A stretch of 10,847 nucleotides of DNA from Chlorobium sp. GTDB lineage: Bacteria > Bacteroidota > Chlorobiia > Chlorobiales > Chlorobiaceae. The notes under the pieces were generated by a model, which was given only the letters and a program-made list of their open reading frames with translations, was not told where the DNA came from and searched no databases. Below, piece by piece: positions 1 through 8,276 of this stretch (the stretch's first letter is position 1; each line of letters begins with the position of its first letter). The DNA is taken from the NCBI GenBank assembly GCA_026193435.1, contig JAPHUN010000108.1, forward strand, positions 1 through 10,847, written 5' to 3'. Made by a program: the position numbers and the translations under genes.

Positions 1-2819
1 AACCGCTCTTTATACAGGACTTCAATTCCTGGAAAACGGAAGGGGTGGTTCCACTCCAGTCAGCAATGACCTACTCTCTGCCGGAAATGGATGGTGCCGT
101 ATGTCCGGTTGTTCTGGGTGCGGTGAAAGACGGAAAGCTGCAGACGGTTCCAGACAGGCTTGAAAGGCTTTCCGGGCTCGCGAGCAAGTATTCCGAGTTG
201 CGGCATACGAAAAACAAGGACAAGAAAGTAGCATTCGTTGTCTATGACTATCCTCCGGGCATGGGACGCAAAGCAAGCGCAGCGCTCCTCGATGTCCCTA
301 AAAGTATCTATAAAATACTGCAGAAACTCGATGCAGAAGGCTATAATGTCGGAACCCTTCCTGATTCTCCGGAAGAGTTGCTCAGCATGCTTGACAAAGC
401 GACCGACCATGAAGTCCAGGCGCATGTACCTGACGCATTCGGAATCGACAGAGAGGCTTATCAGAAGATCACTTCCATCAGGGAACGGGAACGCATAGAA
501 GAACGCTGGGGTGGTTTCCCCGGAGATATCGCGCCTCTCGGTTCTGACAGGGTATTCATCGGCGGCCTTACTCTCGGCAACATATTCATAGGCGTACAGC
601 CGCGCCTTGGAGTCCAGGGTGACCCGATGAGGCTTCTTTTTGACAAGGAAAACACTCCGCATCACCAGTACATTTCCTTCTACCGCTGGATCAGCCGCAC
701 GTTTGGCGCCAATGCGCTGGTTCATGTCGGCATGCACGGTACCGTGGAATGGATGCCCGGTCTTCAACTCGGTGTCACCGGCGACTGCTGGTCCGACGCC
801 TTGCTTGGTGAAGTCCCGCACCTCTATATCTACCCTGTCAACAACCCGAGTGAGGCAAATATCGCCAAACGGAGAGGCTATGCGACAATGATCTCTCACA
901 ATATCCCTCCGCTTGCACGAGCCGGTCTCTACAAGGAGCTGCCGGGATTCAAGGATTTGCTTAACGATTACCGGGAACGCGATCTTGGTAAAGTAGCAGA
1001 CCCTGAAGCAGAGGAAGTAATTATCGAAAAAGCTGAACAGCTCAATCTGACTGATGACTGTCCGAGAATTGAGGGAGAAAACTTCAGCGACTACCTCAGC
1101 CGTCTGTACACCTATCTTATGGAACTCGAAGGCAAGCTGATATCAAATGCCCTGCATATCTTCGGCGAAACTCCTCCGTTTGAAAATCAGCTCACGACCA
1201 TTACCGAATACCTCAAAGTAAGAGGGAATGAAGCCTCGCTGCCGTCAGTCATCCTTCAGACGATCGGCGAATCCGCCACCTACGGAGACTATGCGTCTCT
1301 TGCCACAAGGGCAAGGAAAGGCGATCCCAAAGCCCTTGCAGTACGTGAGCGGGTCGATGAACACACCAAGGACTTTATTGAACAGACCATATTCACCAAC
1401 AATGGAAACCCTGCAGCGGTATTCAAGGTGCTGACAGGAGAAGCGAAAATCACCGCGGAGATAGCTGAATCGGTCAACACCGCGCTTCGAGAGGGGGCTG
1501 CACTTAAACAGGCATTGGAAGATAACGGTAACGAAATGTCCGCGCTGCTGTCAGGCCTCAGGGGAGAATACATTCCTTCCGGCCCTGGTGGTGATATCGT
1601 CCGCGACGGCGCGAGTATTCTGCCGACCGGACGAAACATGCATGCAATCGACCCATGGAGGATTCCTTCGGAACTGGCGTTCAAAAGAGGAAAACAGATT
1701 GCCGACACGATTATCACGCGGCACATGGAGGAAAATAACGGCGACTATCCGGAAACCATCGCGCAGGTGCTCTGGGGCCTTGACACCATAAAAAGCAAAG
1801 GAGAAGCTGTATCGGTAATTATTAACCTTGTCGGTGCCGAACCGGCTTACGATGCCCAGGGCAAGATAAGCCACTACGCGCTTGTCCCTCTTGAAAGGCT
1901 TGGAAGACCTCGTGTGGACGTTCTTATTCAGATCAGTTCTATTTTCCGCGATACGTTCGGCGTGCTGGTCGATCTTCTCGACAAGATGGTAAAAGACGCC
2001 GCAAAAGCGGACGAACCGGCAGAGATGAACAACATCAAAAAACATGTTGATGAAGCAGTTGCAAAGGGTGTGGAATTCGAGGCTGCCACTTCGAGACTTT
2101 TCACCCAGGCACCGGGAAGCTACGGCTCGATGGTCGAGGAACTGATCGAAGATTCCGCATGGGAATCCGAAGAAGATCTCGACAACATGTTCATAAAAAG
2201 AACCAGTTTCGCCTATGGCGGGAACAGGTATGGTGATCAACAGCCGGAGGTTCTCGAAAACCTTCTTGGAACTGTAGATCGTGTCGTGCAGCAGGTAGAT
2301 TCAGCTGAATACGGCATCTCGGATATCGACCGGTACTTCTCTTCTTCCGGATCACTGCAACTTTCTGCACGAAGAAGAAACACGAAAGGCCGCGACGTGA
2401 AACTGAACTACGTCGAGACCTTCACGGCTGATGTAAAGGTAGATGATGCTGACAAAGCGCTGAAAGTCGAGTTCCGTACAAAACTCCTTAACCCCAAATG
2501 GTTTGAAAGCATGGTAGACCAGGGCCATACAGGAGCGACAGAAATCAGCAACCGCTTCACCTACATGCTTGGATGGGATGCCGTCACCAAAGGTGTTGAC
2601 GACTGGGTATATAAAAAAGCCGCAGAAACCTACGCGTTCAATGATGAAATGCGTGAACGTCTTACTCAGGTCAATCCTCAGGCAACCCTGAACATTGTCG
2701 GCAGAATGCTTGAAGCAAACGGCCGGGGCATGTGGAATGCCGATCAGGAAACCATTGACCATCTGCAGACAATCTATGCGGATCTCGAGGATCGTCTTGA
2801 AGGTATGCTTGATGATTGA
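1..2819 (+). CDS. bchS: Magnesium chelatase subunit H paralog, probably BchS (5' end outside window)
   Basis: This is a partial gene. The frame is open from the left edge (first whole codon at position 3) and ends in TGA at 2817-2819, giving about 938 visible residues. Aligned by eye with the complete paralog downstream, its first residues (PLFIQDF) match that protein's residue 337 region (PLSFQSI). About 336 N-terminal residues therefore lie upstream, and the full length would be near 1,274 aa, normal for BchH/ChlH. Conserved blocks are GNIFIGVQP, DPMRLL, HVGMHGTVEWMPG (from 723), NNPSEANIAKRRG, PTGRNMH (about 1623) and LEANGRGMW near the C-terminus. The family is the porphyrin-binding subunit of the ATP-dependent Mg-chelatase, which works with BchI and BchD. 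In a 118-residue central block I count about 54% identity to the downstream copy, so the two are old paralogs. The name bchS rather than bchT rests on its position beside bchH, as I recall from C. tepidum (bchS CT1955, bchH CT1957, bchT elsewhere). Family assignment is firm; the paralog letter is less certain. Confidence 0.88.
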   Translation, partial: PLFIQDFNSWKTEGVVPLQSAMTYSLPEMDGAVCPVVLGAVKDGKLQTVPDRLERLSGLASKYSELRHTKNKDKKVAFVVYDYPPGMGRKASAALLDVPKSIYKILQKLDAEGYNVGTLPDSPEELLSMLDKATDHEVQAHVPDAFGIDREAYQKITSIRERERIEERWGGFPGDIAPLGSDRVFIGGLTLGNIFIGVQPRLGVQGDPMRLLFDKENTPHHQYISFYRWISRTFGANALVHVGMHGTVEWMPGLQLGVTGDCWSDALLGEVPHLYIYPVNNPSEANIAKRRGYATMISHNIPPLARAGLYKELPGFKDLLNDYRERDLGKVADPEAEEVIIEKAEQLNLTDDCPRIEGENFSDYLSRLYTYLMELEGKLISNALHIFGETPPFENQLTTITEYLKVRGNEASLPSVILQTIGESATYGDYASLATRARKGDPKALAVRERVDEHTKDFIEQTIFTNNGNPAAVFKVLTGEAKITAEIAESVNTALREGAALKQALEDNGNEMSALLSGLRGEYIPSGPGGDIVRDGASILPTGRNMHAIDPWRIPSELAFKRGKQIADTIITRHMEENNGDYPETIAQVLWGLDTIKSKGEAVSVIINLVGAEPAYDAQGKISHYALVPLERLGRPRVDVLIQISSIFRDTFGVLVDLLDKMVKDAAKADEPAEMNNIKKHVDEAVAKGVEFEAATSRLFTQAPGSYGSMVEELIEDSAWESEEDLDNMFIKRTSFAYGGNRYGDQQPEVLENLLGTVDRVVQQVDSAEYGISDIDRYFSSSGSLQLSARRRNTKGRDVKLNYVETFTADVKVDDADKALKVEFRTKLLNPKWFESMVDQGHTGATEISNRFTYMLGWDAVTKGVDDWVYKKAAETYAFNDEMRERLTQVNPQATLNIVGRMLEANGRGMWNADQETIDHLQTIYADLEDRLEGMLDD

Positions 2820-2846
2820 GCGCCTGTAAAAACATGGTTTTCAGCG

Positions 2847-2875
2847 AAAAAGGCGCCACAAAAAGGCGCCTTTTT
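2847..2875 (+). terminator. Rho-independent terminator after bchS
   Basis: A perfect 11-bp stem: AAAAAGGCGCC (2847-2857), a 7-nt loop (2858-2864), then GGCGCCTTTTT (2865-2875). The GC-rich core is followed by a T-run, and the hairpin begins 27 bp after the bchS stop codon. The A-run opposite the T-run means it could also work on the other strand. It suggests that bchS transcription ends here and that bchH is transcribed from its own promoter. Confidence 0.85.
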
Positions 2876-2948
2876 CCATTTTCAGCCGATTATCACGTTC
2901 ATAGCACGCAAACCGGACAGAACTACAGCTCGCAACCGCAATGGTTCT

Positions 2949-2977
2949 TTTATTATTAACCGACTGTTTTCTATATT
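2949..2977 (+). promoter_or_regulatory. Weak candidate promoter ahead of the small membrane-protein frame
   Basis: TATATT (2972-2977, 5 of 6 matches to the -10 consensus) lies 17 nt downstream of TTTATT (2949-2954, only 3 of 6 to the -35 consensus), in an AT-rich stretch. A start site about 7 nt downstream would fall near 2984, only some 9 nt before the ATG at 2993. The transcript would then be almost leaderless. The match is weak and AT-rich sequence gives many such hits. Confidence 0.2.
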
Positions 2978-2992
2978 TAAAAAAACCGGAGT

Positions 2993-3382
2993 ATGGCATC
3001 GCCTGAAAAGCATCACATAGTAAGAAGGTTGTTGCGTTTTTTCGAGATATCGCTTTTTTTCGTGATTTCTGTTTTAGGTTACGGATTTCTCGCAAAAACT
3101 TCTTCATTCAACGCCAAGTCGAAAAGTAATGAAAACGCTTCGAGGCAATTTACGTCCGGAGGCTTCTATGAAAACAACTCTTCATTACTCTATTCATATT
3201 CTCTTGCGAAACCCGAATCATCAGTACGTTCTACCCCTCCTTCTTCACCGTATTATGCTGTTCTTCGCAAAAAAGCCGGCATTTATTCACCATACAGCTT
3301 TATCCCCCGTTTTCTGACGCACGCTCGATTCCATTCCTCCAATGAACGCCTCTTTCTGCTGAATCAGGCATTCATCATATAA
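2993..3382 (+). CDS. Possible small single-pass membrane protein (hypothetical)
   Basis: A 129-codon open frame fills most of the gap between bchS and bchH. I recognise no family. Residues 11-15 are basic (RRLLR) and are followed by a hydrophobic segment at about residues 16-34 (FFEISLFFVISVLGYGFLA), which reads as a signal anchor. The remainder is rich in Ser, Tyr and Pro, with a basic stretch KK(A) before the final third. The in-frame TAA at 2978-2980 rules out a longer start. GGAG at 2988-2991 is only 1 nt from the ATG, too close for a normal Shine-Dalgarno site, so translation would need a near-leaderless message. The stop codon (3380-3382) lies inside the TATAAT upstream of bchH. From memory, C. 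tepidum also has one locus between bchS and bchH, but I cannot say whether it is homologous. The frame may be fortuitous. Confidence 0.35.
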   Translation: MASPEKHHIVRRLLRFFEISLFFVISVLGYGFLAKTSSFNAKSKSNENASRQFTSGGFYENNSSLLYSYSLAKPESSVRSTPPSSPYYAVLRKKAGIYSPYSFIPRFLTHARFHSSNERLFLLNQAFII

Positions 3383-3383
3383 T
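3378..3383 (+). promoter_or_regulatory. Candidate -10 element of a bchH promoter
   Basis: A perfect TATAAT at 3378-3383. The -35 region at the usual distance (around 3354-3360, TTCTGCT) is poor. A start site about 7 nt downstream would be near 3390, immediately before the long inverted repeat that begins at 3394, giving a 5' untranslated leader of about 150 nt for bchH. The strong upstream terminator at 2847-2875 also calls for a new promoter in this gap. A hexamer match alone is weak evidence; the position relative to the leader structure strengthens it. Confidence 0.38.
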
Positions 3384-3393
3384 ACCCTCTCCA

Positions 3394-3496
3394 GACTCTC
3401 TGCAGGCGACCGTCGAGGAGCCGCATACCCTGATAACAGCAGACCCGGTATCGCGCTGAAGAAGACCCTGCAGATCTTCCCTCAAAGCAGAGAGTC
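3394..3496 (+). promoter_or_regulatory. Putative structured 5' leader of bchH (candidate cis-regulatory RNA)
   Basis: Several helices can be drawn by hand. The closing stem P1 pairs GACTCTCTGC (3394-3403) with GCAGAGAGTC (3487-3496), 10 perfect pairs. Inside it, CGCATACC (3422-3429) pairs with GGTATCGCG (3447-3455), 8 pairs with one bulged C at 3452. Its loop carries a small CTG-ATAA-CAG hairpin (3430-3439). GAAGA (3461-3465) pairs with TCTTC (3475-3479). The result is a multibranched fold ending 46 nt before the bchH ATG. An alternative helix, 3399-3406 (TCTGCAGG) with 3467-3474 (CCTGCAGA), competes with P1. I do not recognise a known riboswitch: the conserved cobalamin-riboswitch core around CGCAACTG is absent. 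A regulatory function is inferred from structure and position only. Confidence 0.35.
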
Positions 3497-3542
3497 CACC
3501 TGAAAGCCGCTGAAATCAACAAAACAATACAGAGTAGTCCGT

Positions 3543-6500
3543 ATGCGCTTTCTGTTTTTGACTATGGAATCCACGAACAACAGGGCGTTAAAAAATGCCG
3601 CTGCTGTTCTGAACCGTGAATACGATTGCAGGCTCGAGGTCATGATCTTCAATCTCGGCCTGCACAAAAACGAAGAAGTCTGGCGAAACCTTCAACAGGC
3701 GGTTTCCTGCGCGGATTTCATTTTCGGTTCTATGCTTTTCAGCGAAGAGATTGTCAGGCCTCTCGAAAATCTTCTTTCCTCTGCGGCCTGTCCTGTCTGC
3801 ATCATAACAAGCAATCCCGCTCTTATCCGTCAAACACGACTGGGTAAATTCAAACTGCTCAGGTATGAAGGCGAACAAAAGAAAAAAAGTGTTTTCAGTG
3901 ACCTGGCGGCAAAGCTTAAACCCGGCAAAAATCAGAGCGAAAGCCATCGCCAGCTCTCCCTTGTACGAAATATCAGCAAGGTATTGAAACACCTTCCCGG
4001 CAAGTCAAGAGATATGCACACCTTCATATCCGCGCACCAGTTCTGGCTTAACGGCTCGGATGAGAACATGAAACGCTTTCTCTGTCTGCTGATAGACCGG
4101 TATGCGGCTTCGTTTACCGGACGACTCCCACAGAAAGATCCGATTTTTTATCCGGACGCGGCACTCTGTCACCCGGACGCGTCTGAACCTTTTTATTCTG
4201 CAGCTCTCTTCCGTAAGTGGCTCGGAAAAAGAACTACTACCGGACAGAGAGGCCAGGTAGCCATTCTCGCCATGAGAGCCACGGTGCTGAGCAAAAACAT
4301 GCAGCACATTGAGCACCTGCTACGCTCCCTGGAATCCAGAGGACTTGACGCCTATATCGCGTACAGCGGGGGCCTCGATTTCCGACCAGCCATAAACAGC
4401 TTTTTCGGAAATGCGCATGAAGGCAGACTCTCTCCTGACCTTATCATCAACGCAACCGGCTTCTCACTGGTTGGCGGACCTGCAGAAAACAAAGCAGCCG
4501 AGGCAATAGAGGCGCTCAAAAAAATCTCGGCACCCTATATCAATCTTGTTCCGCTCTCTTTCCAGTCAATACAGCAATGGCAATCGGGCAACCTCGGACT
4601 GACCCCGCTGCAAACAGCACTAAGCGTCGCCATCCCTGAACTTGACGGAGCGATTGAGCCGCATGTCTATGCCGGTGCTGAAGAGGAAAGCGATAAAACA
4701 ATCCCTCTACCCGCAGAAATAGAGCGAATCGCTGAACGTGTCAGAAAACATGTCGATCTACGGAAAAAAACCGTTTCTAAAAAAAAGATAGCCATCGTTC
4801 TCTTCAATTTTCCGCCGAACCTCGGCAATGCCGGAACAGCCGCTTTCCTCGATGTTTTTCAAAGTCTGTTCATGCTGATGCGGGAAATGCGGCAAACCGG
4901 TTATGACATTACTCTTCCCGAAAGCGTCGAGGAGCTCAAAGCATCTCTTCTCGAAGGAAACCGTGACCTTTTCGGAACAGACGGAAATGTCGCTGAGCAT
5001 CTTCCGGTTGATGAGTACCGGAGAATTTTCCCCGGATACTATGAAATCGAGACTCACTGGGGCAACGCTCCGGGAGAGTTGCTCAATGACGGTAATCGCT
5101 TTCATATTCTCGGGAAAACGTTCGGCAATGTCTTTATCGGCCAGCAGCCGAGCTTCGGCTACGAACGAGACCCCATGCGTCTTCTCATGGCAAAAGATGC
5201 GTCTCCCAACCATGCATTTGCCGCATTCTATGCATGGATCGAACATATCTGGAAAGCCGACGCAGTCGTTCACTTCGGCACTCATGGAGCACTTGAGTTC
5301 ATGCCCGGCAAACAGGTGGGACTCGGGGCATCATGCTGGCCTAAACGTCTTATAGGCAGCATGCCGAATTTCTACTATTACTGTGTCAACAATCCCAGTG
5401 AAGGTGCGATTGCCAAGAGGAGAGGTTTTGCGACACTCGTCAGCTATCTCGCTCCTCCTCTCGAACATGCCGGACTCTATAAAGGACTCCGTCAGCTGAG
5501 AGATCTCATAGAAAATTATCATCAAACACCTGCTCAGGAAATTCTTGAAGAAATAGGTTCACTGGCTGATACACTCGATCTGAACACTGACCGCGAACAG
5601 CTCCCGATCGAGCAGTACCTGACGGCACTTAATCGTGAACTGTACACGATTGAGGAACGCATGATCCCTCTGGGCCTGCACGTGATCGGTAAAAACCCTA
5701 CGCCTGAAAATCTGGTTGATCAACTGGCGCTGCTTATCACTCATCCCGTTGCCGCACTGCAGAATATGTGCTTGCCCGAATATATCTGCAAGGTTCGAAA
5801 GCGTGACTACAGCCAGCTTGTCAATCAAAACACCAACGGCAGTGAGGAGGAACGCGAATGGCGTGATCTTCTGCATATTTCCAGGGAAACGGTACGGCAT
5901 TTCATTGGAACCCTTCCCGCGGCAAAAGAAACGCAGTATGAAGTTCGCAGCATACTTGAAGCGAATTTCAAGGTCAGAGTATCGGCAGCAGAACACTATC
6001 TGCATCGGACAGCATCGATCAGGCCAGGGCAGTTGTCCGGGCTTTGGGAGCTGTTGCAGCACATACTCATAGCAATGATCAGCAACAGGGAGATCTCAGG
6101 AATGCTGGATGCCCTCGGAGGGCGCTACATCGAACCTTCGCCGGGCAACGACCTCCTGCGCAACCACAACATCGTTCCGACAGGCCGCAACATGCACAGC
6201 CTCGACCCGTTCAGCATCCCTTCACTGTCGGCGCAGAAACGGGGAAAACAATCAGCAGAGGAACTTCTTTGCCTCTATCGTGAAGAAAACGGCTGCCTTC
6301 CTGAGTCGATCGCGATTGTCCTGTGGGGAACGGATAACCTGAAAAGTGACGGTGAAGGAATTGCACAGGCACTTGCCCTCATCGGGGCACGCCCTAAAAC
6401 CGATGAACTGGGAAAAGTGAGCAGCGTTGAACTTATTCCATATGATGAACTGGGAAGAGCGAGAATAGATGTTGTTATCACAGTCAGCGGCATATTCAGG

Positions 6501-7376
6501 GATCTGCTCTCACATCAAATCTCCCTTCTTGACAAAGCTGTACGGCTTGCAGCCGCTGCTGATGAGCCGGAAACCGTGAACTTTATTCGCAGAAACGTTC
6601 TTCGAGAAGCAGAAGAACAGGGAGTTTCTCCGGAACACGCGGCAAACAGAATCTTTTCAAACGCGCCAGGCAGCTACGGCGCCAATGTCAATCACCTCGT
6701 TGAAAGCAGCAGTTGGGAAAACGACAGTGAACTGTCTGAAACATTTATCAACCGGAAATGTTTCTCATTCAATGCACGGGGATCATGGGAAGAATCACCG
6801 GAAATATTAACTTCCGCCTTACGAAATGTCACGCTGACCTATCAGAATATCGACAGTTATGAAATAGGCATTTCCGACATTGATCATTATTATGAGTACC
6901 TTGGAGGTGTTTCAAAATCAGTGGAACTGATCAGCCATTCGAAGCCGAAGGTAATGGTTGGGGATGTGAACGGTTTCGGAAAAAACCAGAAGATATGTTC
7001 CCTTGAAAAGATGGTTGCTCTCGAAGCCAGAACAAAACTCCTGAACCCGAAATGGTACCGGTCCATGCTTGATCACGGTTATGAAGGGGTCAGGGAGATC
7101 GAGTCCCATCTGAGCAACACCTATGGATGGAGCGCAACAGCTTCTGCGGTAAAAGACTGGACATACACAGAGTTTAACGAGACCTTTCTGCGAGACAGGG
7201 AGATGCTTGAACAATTGAAAAAGCTCAATATTCACGCCACCCTGTCTATGACAAGACGGCTTCTTGAAGCGAATTCAAGAGGGTTCTGGAAAACCGACAA
7301 GGAAACCATTGAAGAACTGCAGGAACTGTACTCTGAACTTGAAAACAGCATGGAAGGCGCTCACAGCGCCCCATGA
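3543..7376 (+). CDS. bchH: Magnesium chelatase subunit H (BchH)
   Basis: Complete 1,277-residue protein, normal length for BchH/ChlH. It binds protoporphyrin IX and carries out Mg2+ insertion with the ATPase partners BchI and BchD (not in the window), the first committed step of bacteriochlorophyll synthesis. The N-terminus ([13 protein letters not shown]) has the beta-strand start typical of the family, which supports the ATG at 3543. A later in-frame ATG at 3564 would trim it. Key blocks are [10 protein letters not shown] near residue 363, [36 protein letters not shown] starting at H577 (H577, H581, E585), [13 protein letters not shown], and PTGRNMH (879-885). The C-terminus has LEANSRGFW. 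No convincing Shine-Dalgarno site precedes the start; AGAG at 3531-3534 is the best. bchM follows after 40 bp with no terminator, so the two are probably cotranscribed. BchH-BchM interaction is reported in the literature for C. tepidum. A structured leader may control it. Confidence 0.95.
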   Translation: MRFLFLTMESTNNRALKNAAAVLNREYDCRLEVMIFNLGLHKNEEVWRNLQQAVSCADFIFGSMLFSEEIVRPLENLLSSAACPVCIITSNPALIRQTRLGKFKLLRYEGEQKKKSVFSDLAAKLKPGKNQSESHRQLSLVRNISKVLKHLPGKSRDMHTFISAHQFWLNGSDENMKRFLCLLIDRYAASFTGRLPQKDPIFYPDAALCHPDASEPFYSAALFRKWLGKRTTTGQRGQVAILAMRATVLSKNMQHIEHLLRSLESRGLDAYIAYSGGLDFRPAINSFFGNAHEGRLSPDLIINATGFSLVGGPAENKAAEAIEALKKISAPYINLVPLSFQSIQQWQSGNLGLTPLQTALSVAIPELDGAIEPHVYAGAEEESDKTIPLPAEIERIAERVRKHVDLRKKTVSKKKIAIVLFNFPPNLGNAGTAAFLDVFQSLFMLMREMRQTGYDITLPESVEELKASLLEGNRDLFGTDGNVAEHLPVDEYRRIFPGYYEIETHWGNAPGELLNDGNRFHILGKTFGNVFIGQQPSFGYERDPMRLLMAKDASPNHAFAAFYAWIEHIWKADAVVHFGTHGALEFMPGKQVGLGASCWPKRLIGSMPNFYYYCVNNPSEGAIAKRRGFATLVSYLAPPLEHAGLYKGLRQLRDLIENYHQTPAQEILEEIGSLADTLDLNTDREQLPIEQYLTALNRELYTIEERMIPLGLHVIGKNPTPENLVDQLALLITHPVAALQNMCLPEYICKVRKRDYSQLVNQNTNGSEEEREWRDLLHISRETVRHFIGTLPAAKETQYEVRSILEANFKVRVSAAEHYLHRTASIRPGQLSGLWELLQHILIAMISNREISGMLDALGGRYIEPSPGNDLLRNHNIVPTGRNMHSLDPFSIPSLSAQKRGKQSAEELLCLYREENGCLPESIAIVLWGTDNLKSDGEGIAQALALIGARPKTDELGKVSSVELIPYDELGRARIDVVITVSGIFRDLLSHQISLLDKAVRLAAAADEPETVNFIRRNVLREAEEQGVSPEHAANRIFSNAPGSYGANVNHLVESSSWENDSELSETFINRKCFSFNARGSWEESPEILTSALRNVTLTYQNIDSYEIGISDIDHYYEYLGGVSKSVELISHSKPKVMVGDVNGFGKNQKICSLEKMVALEARTKLLNPKWYRSMLDHGYEGVREIESHLSNTYGWSATASAVKDWTYTEFNETFLRDREMLEQLKKLNIHATLSMTRRLLEANSRGFWKTDKETIEELQELYSELENSMEGAHSAP

Positions 7377-7416
7377 CGCCGACTATTGACAACCATTATC
7401 AACTGAGTAAAACAGA

Positions 7417-8118
7417 ATGAGCAATCCATCATCGTTCAATGCGAAAGAACACCAGAACATGCTCCGTTCCTACTTCAACGGCAACGGATTCAACCGCTGG
7501 TCATCAATTTACGGAAATGAAAAGCTGTCAACGGTCCGAACGACAGTCAGGCAGGGGCACGCAGTCATGATGGACAAGGCGTTTGAGTGGCTACAGAAAC
7601 TCAATCTGCCTGAAGACGCGACGATTCTGGACGCCGGATGCGGCACAGGACTTTTCAGCATTAAACTTGCCGGGAATGGTTACCATGTCAAAGCTGTTGA
7701 CATTGCTGCCCAGATGGTCAACAAATCCCGTGAAGAAGCTACCGCAAAAGGCCTGCAGGAAAAGATTGATTTTGAGGTAAATACGATAGAAGAGGTCAAA
7801 GGGATGTATGATGCTGTCGTCTGTTTTGACGTACTCATCCACTATCCCGCGGAAGGGTTTATGGAAGCATTCAAAAATCTTTCGAACCTTACAAAAGGGC
7901 CGATTATTTTCACCTACGCTCCTTACAATAAAATACTCGCGCTGCAGCACTGGATAGGAGGTTTTTTCCCGAAAAAAGAGAGAAGAACAACGATTCAGAT
8001 GATCACTGATGAAAATATGAACAAGGCAATGGAAGAAAACGGAATGTTCGTAAAGAGCAGGCAGAAAATCAGTTTCGGCTTTTATCATACCATGCTCATG
8101 CACGCCGAGCGGAAGTAA
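7417..8118 (+). CDS. bchM: Mg-protoporphyrin IX O-methyltransferase (BchM)
   Basis: Complete 233-residue class I SAM-dependent methyltransferase. It transfers a methyl group from SAM to the C13 propionate of Mg-protoporphyrin IX, the step directly after Mg-chelatase. The SAM-binding motif I is ILDAGCGTG (residues 70-78). DVLIHYP (138-144) is a characteristic BchM/ChlM motif, and the C-terminal segment with FTYAPYN, a hydrophobic stretch and FPKKERRTT matches the family's C-terminal domain. Length fits bacterial BchM (about 225-235 aa). It starts 40 bp after bchH, and the gap has no terminator, which argues for one operon. The start has only a poor Shine-Dalgarno site. The N-terminal region with FNRWSSIYG is typical for the family and supports the chosen start. 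Confidence 0.94.
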   Translation: MSNPSSFNAKEHQNMLRSYFNGNGFNRWSSIYGNEKLSTVRTTVRQGHAVMMDKAFEWLQKLNLPEDATILDAGCGTGLFSIKLAGNGYHVKAVDIAAQMVNKSREEATAKGLQEKIDFEVNTIEEVKGMYDAVVCFDVLIHYPAEGFMEAFKNLSNLTKGPIIFTYAPYNKILALQHWIGGFFPKKERRTTIQMITDENMNKAMEENGMFVKSRQKISFGFYHTMLMHAERK

Positions 8119-8151
8119 TACGTATGGCTAATGATTTTTTCAGAAATTAAT

Positions 8152-8173
8152 TGTAAATTAGTAGTTCTTTACA
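8152..8173. repeat. Inverted repeat TGTAAA-N10-TTTACA overlapping the bchE -35 element
   Basis: TGTAAA (8152-8157) and TTTACA (8168-8173) are perfect 6-bp inverted arms with a 10-nt spacer, 22 bp in all. The right arm is also the best -35 hexamer of the candidate bchE promoter. That is a good place for a repressor or activator of the helix-turn-helix dimer type. The arm spacing does not match the PpsR/CrtJ pattern (TGT-N12-ACA) or an FNR box. Six-base arms at one fixed spacing occur by chance a few times per 10 kb, so this is only a candidate operator. Confidence 0.28.
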
Positions 8174-8196
8174 TTTTGAAAACCAATTGGGATTAT
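8168..8196 (+). promoter_or_regulatory. Candidate bchE promoter
   Basis: TTTACA (8168-8173, 5 of 6 to TTGACA) and GATTAT (8191-8196, 4 of 6 to TATAAT) are separated by 17 nt. The 168-bp bchM-bchE gap is AT-rich and has no clear terminator after bchM, so bchE could also be read through from the bchH-bchM transcript. Predicted start near 8203, giving a leader of about 84 nt. A 6-bp hairpin TCAGGG/CCCTGA (8226-8231 with 8245-8250) lies in that leader, about 20 nt before the Shine-Dalgarno site. Confidence 0.4.
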
Positions 8197-8270
8197 TTCT
8201 TTTCAACCTTTATCAGTACAGCTTATCAGGGACAATGTAGTGCGCCCTGAGGCTAACAACAACACATATC

Positions 8271-8276
8271 AGGAGG
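8271..8276 (+). promoter_or_regulatory. Strong Shine-Dalgarno site of bchE
   Basis: AGGAGG at 8271-8276, extended as GGAGGGTGG, with 10 nt to the ATG at 8287. It fixes the bchE start and contrasts with the weak sites before bchH and bchM. Confidence 0.75.

Noticed and set aside
60..899. 279-codon open frame on the minus strand
   Set aside because: It lies wholly opposite the conserved bchS coding frame and its product has no recognisable domain; long antisense frames are common opposite GC-biased genes.
1551..2240. 229-codon open frame on the minus strand
   Set aside because: Antisense shadow of conserved BchS residues, with no family resemblance and no ribosome site I could see.
3421..3480. 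Cobalamin riboswitch in the bchH leader (GAAGACCCTGCAG resembles part of a B12 box)
   Set aside because: The conserved core around CGCAACTG and the upstream GGTG...AATCC pattern are absent, so only a weak local resemblance remains.
4758..6062. Minus-strand frames of 175 and 167 codons inside bchH
   Set aside because: Both are opposite highly conserved BchH blocks and show no independent coding signal.
7386..7413. Perfect TTGACA before bchM with TAAAAC 16 nt downstream
   Set aside because: A start site would fall inside or at the bchM start codon and the -10 match is poor; cotranscription with bchH explains the 40-bp gap better.
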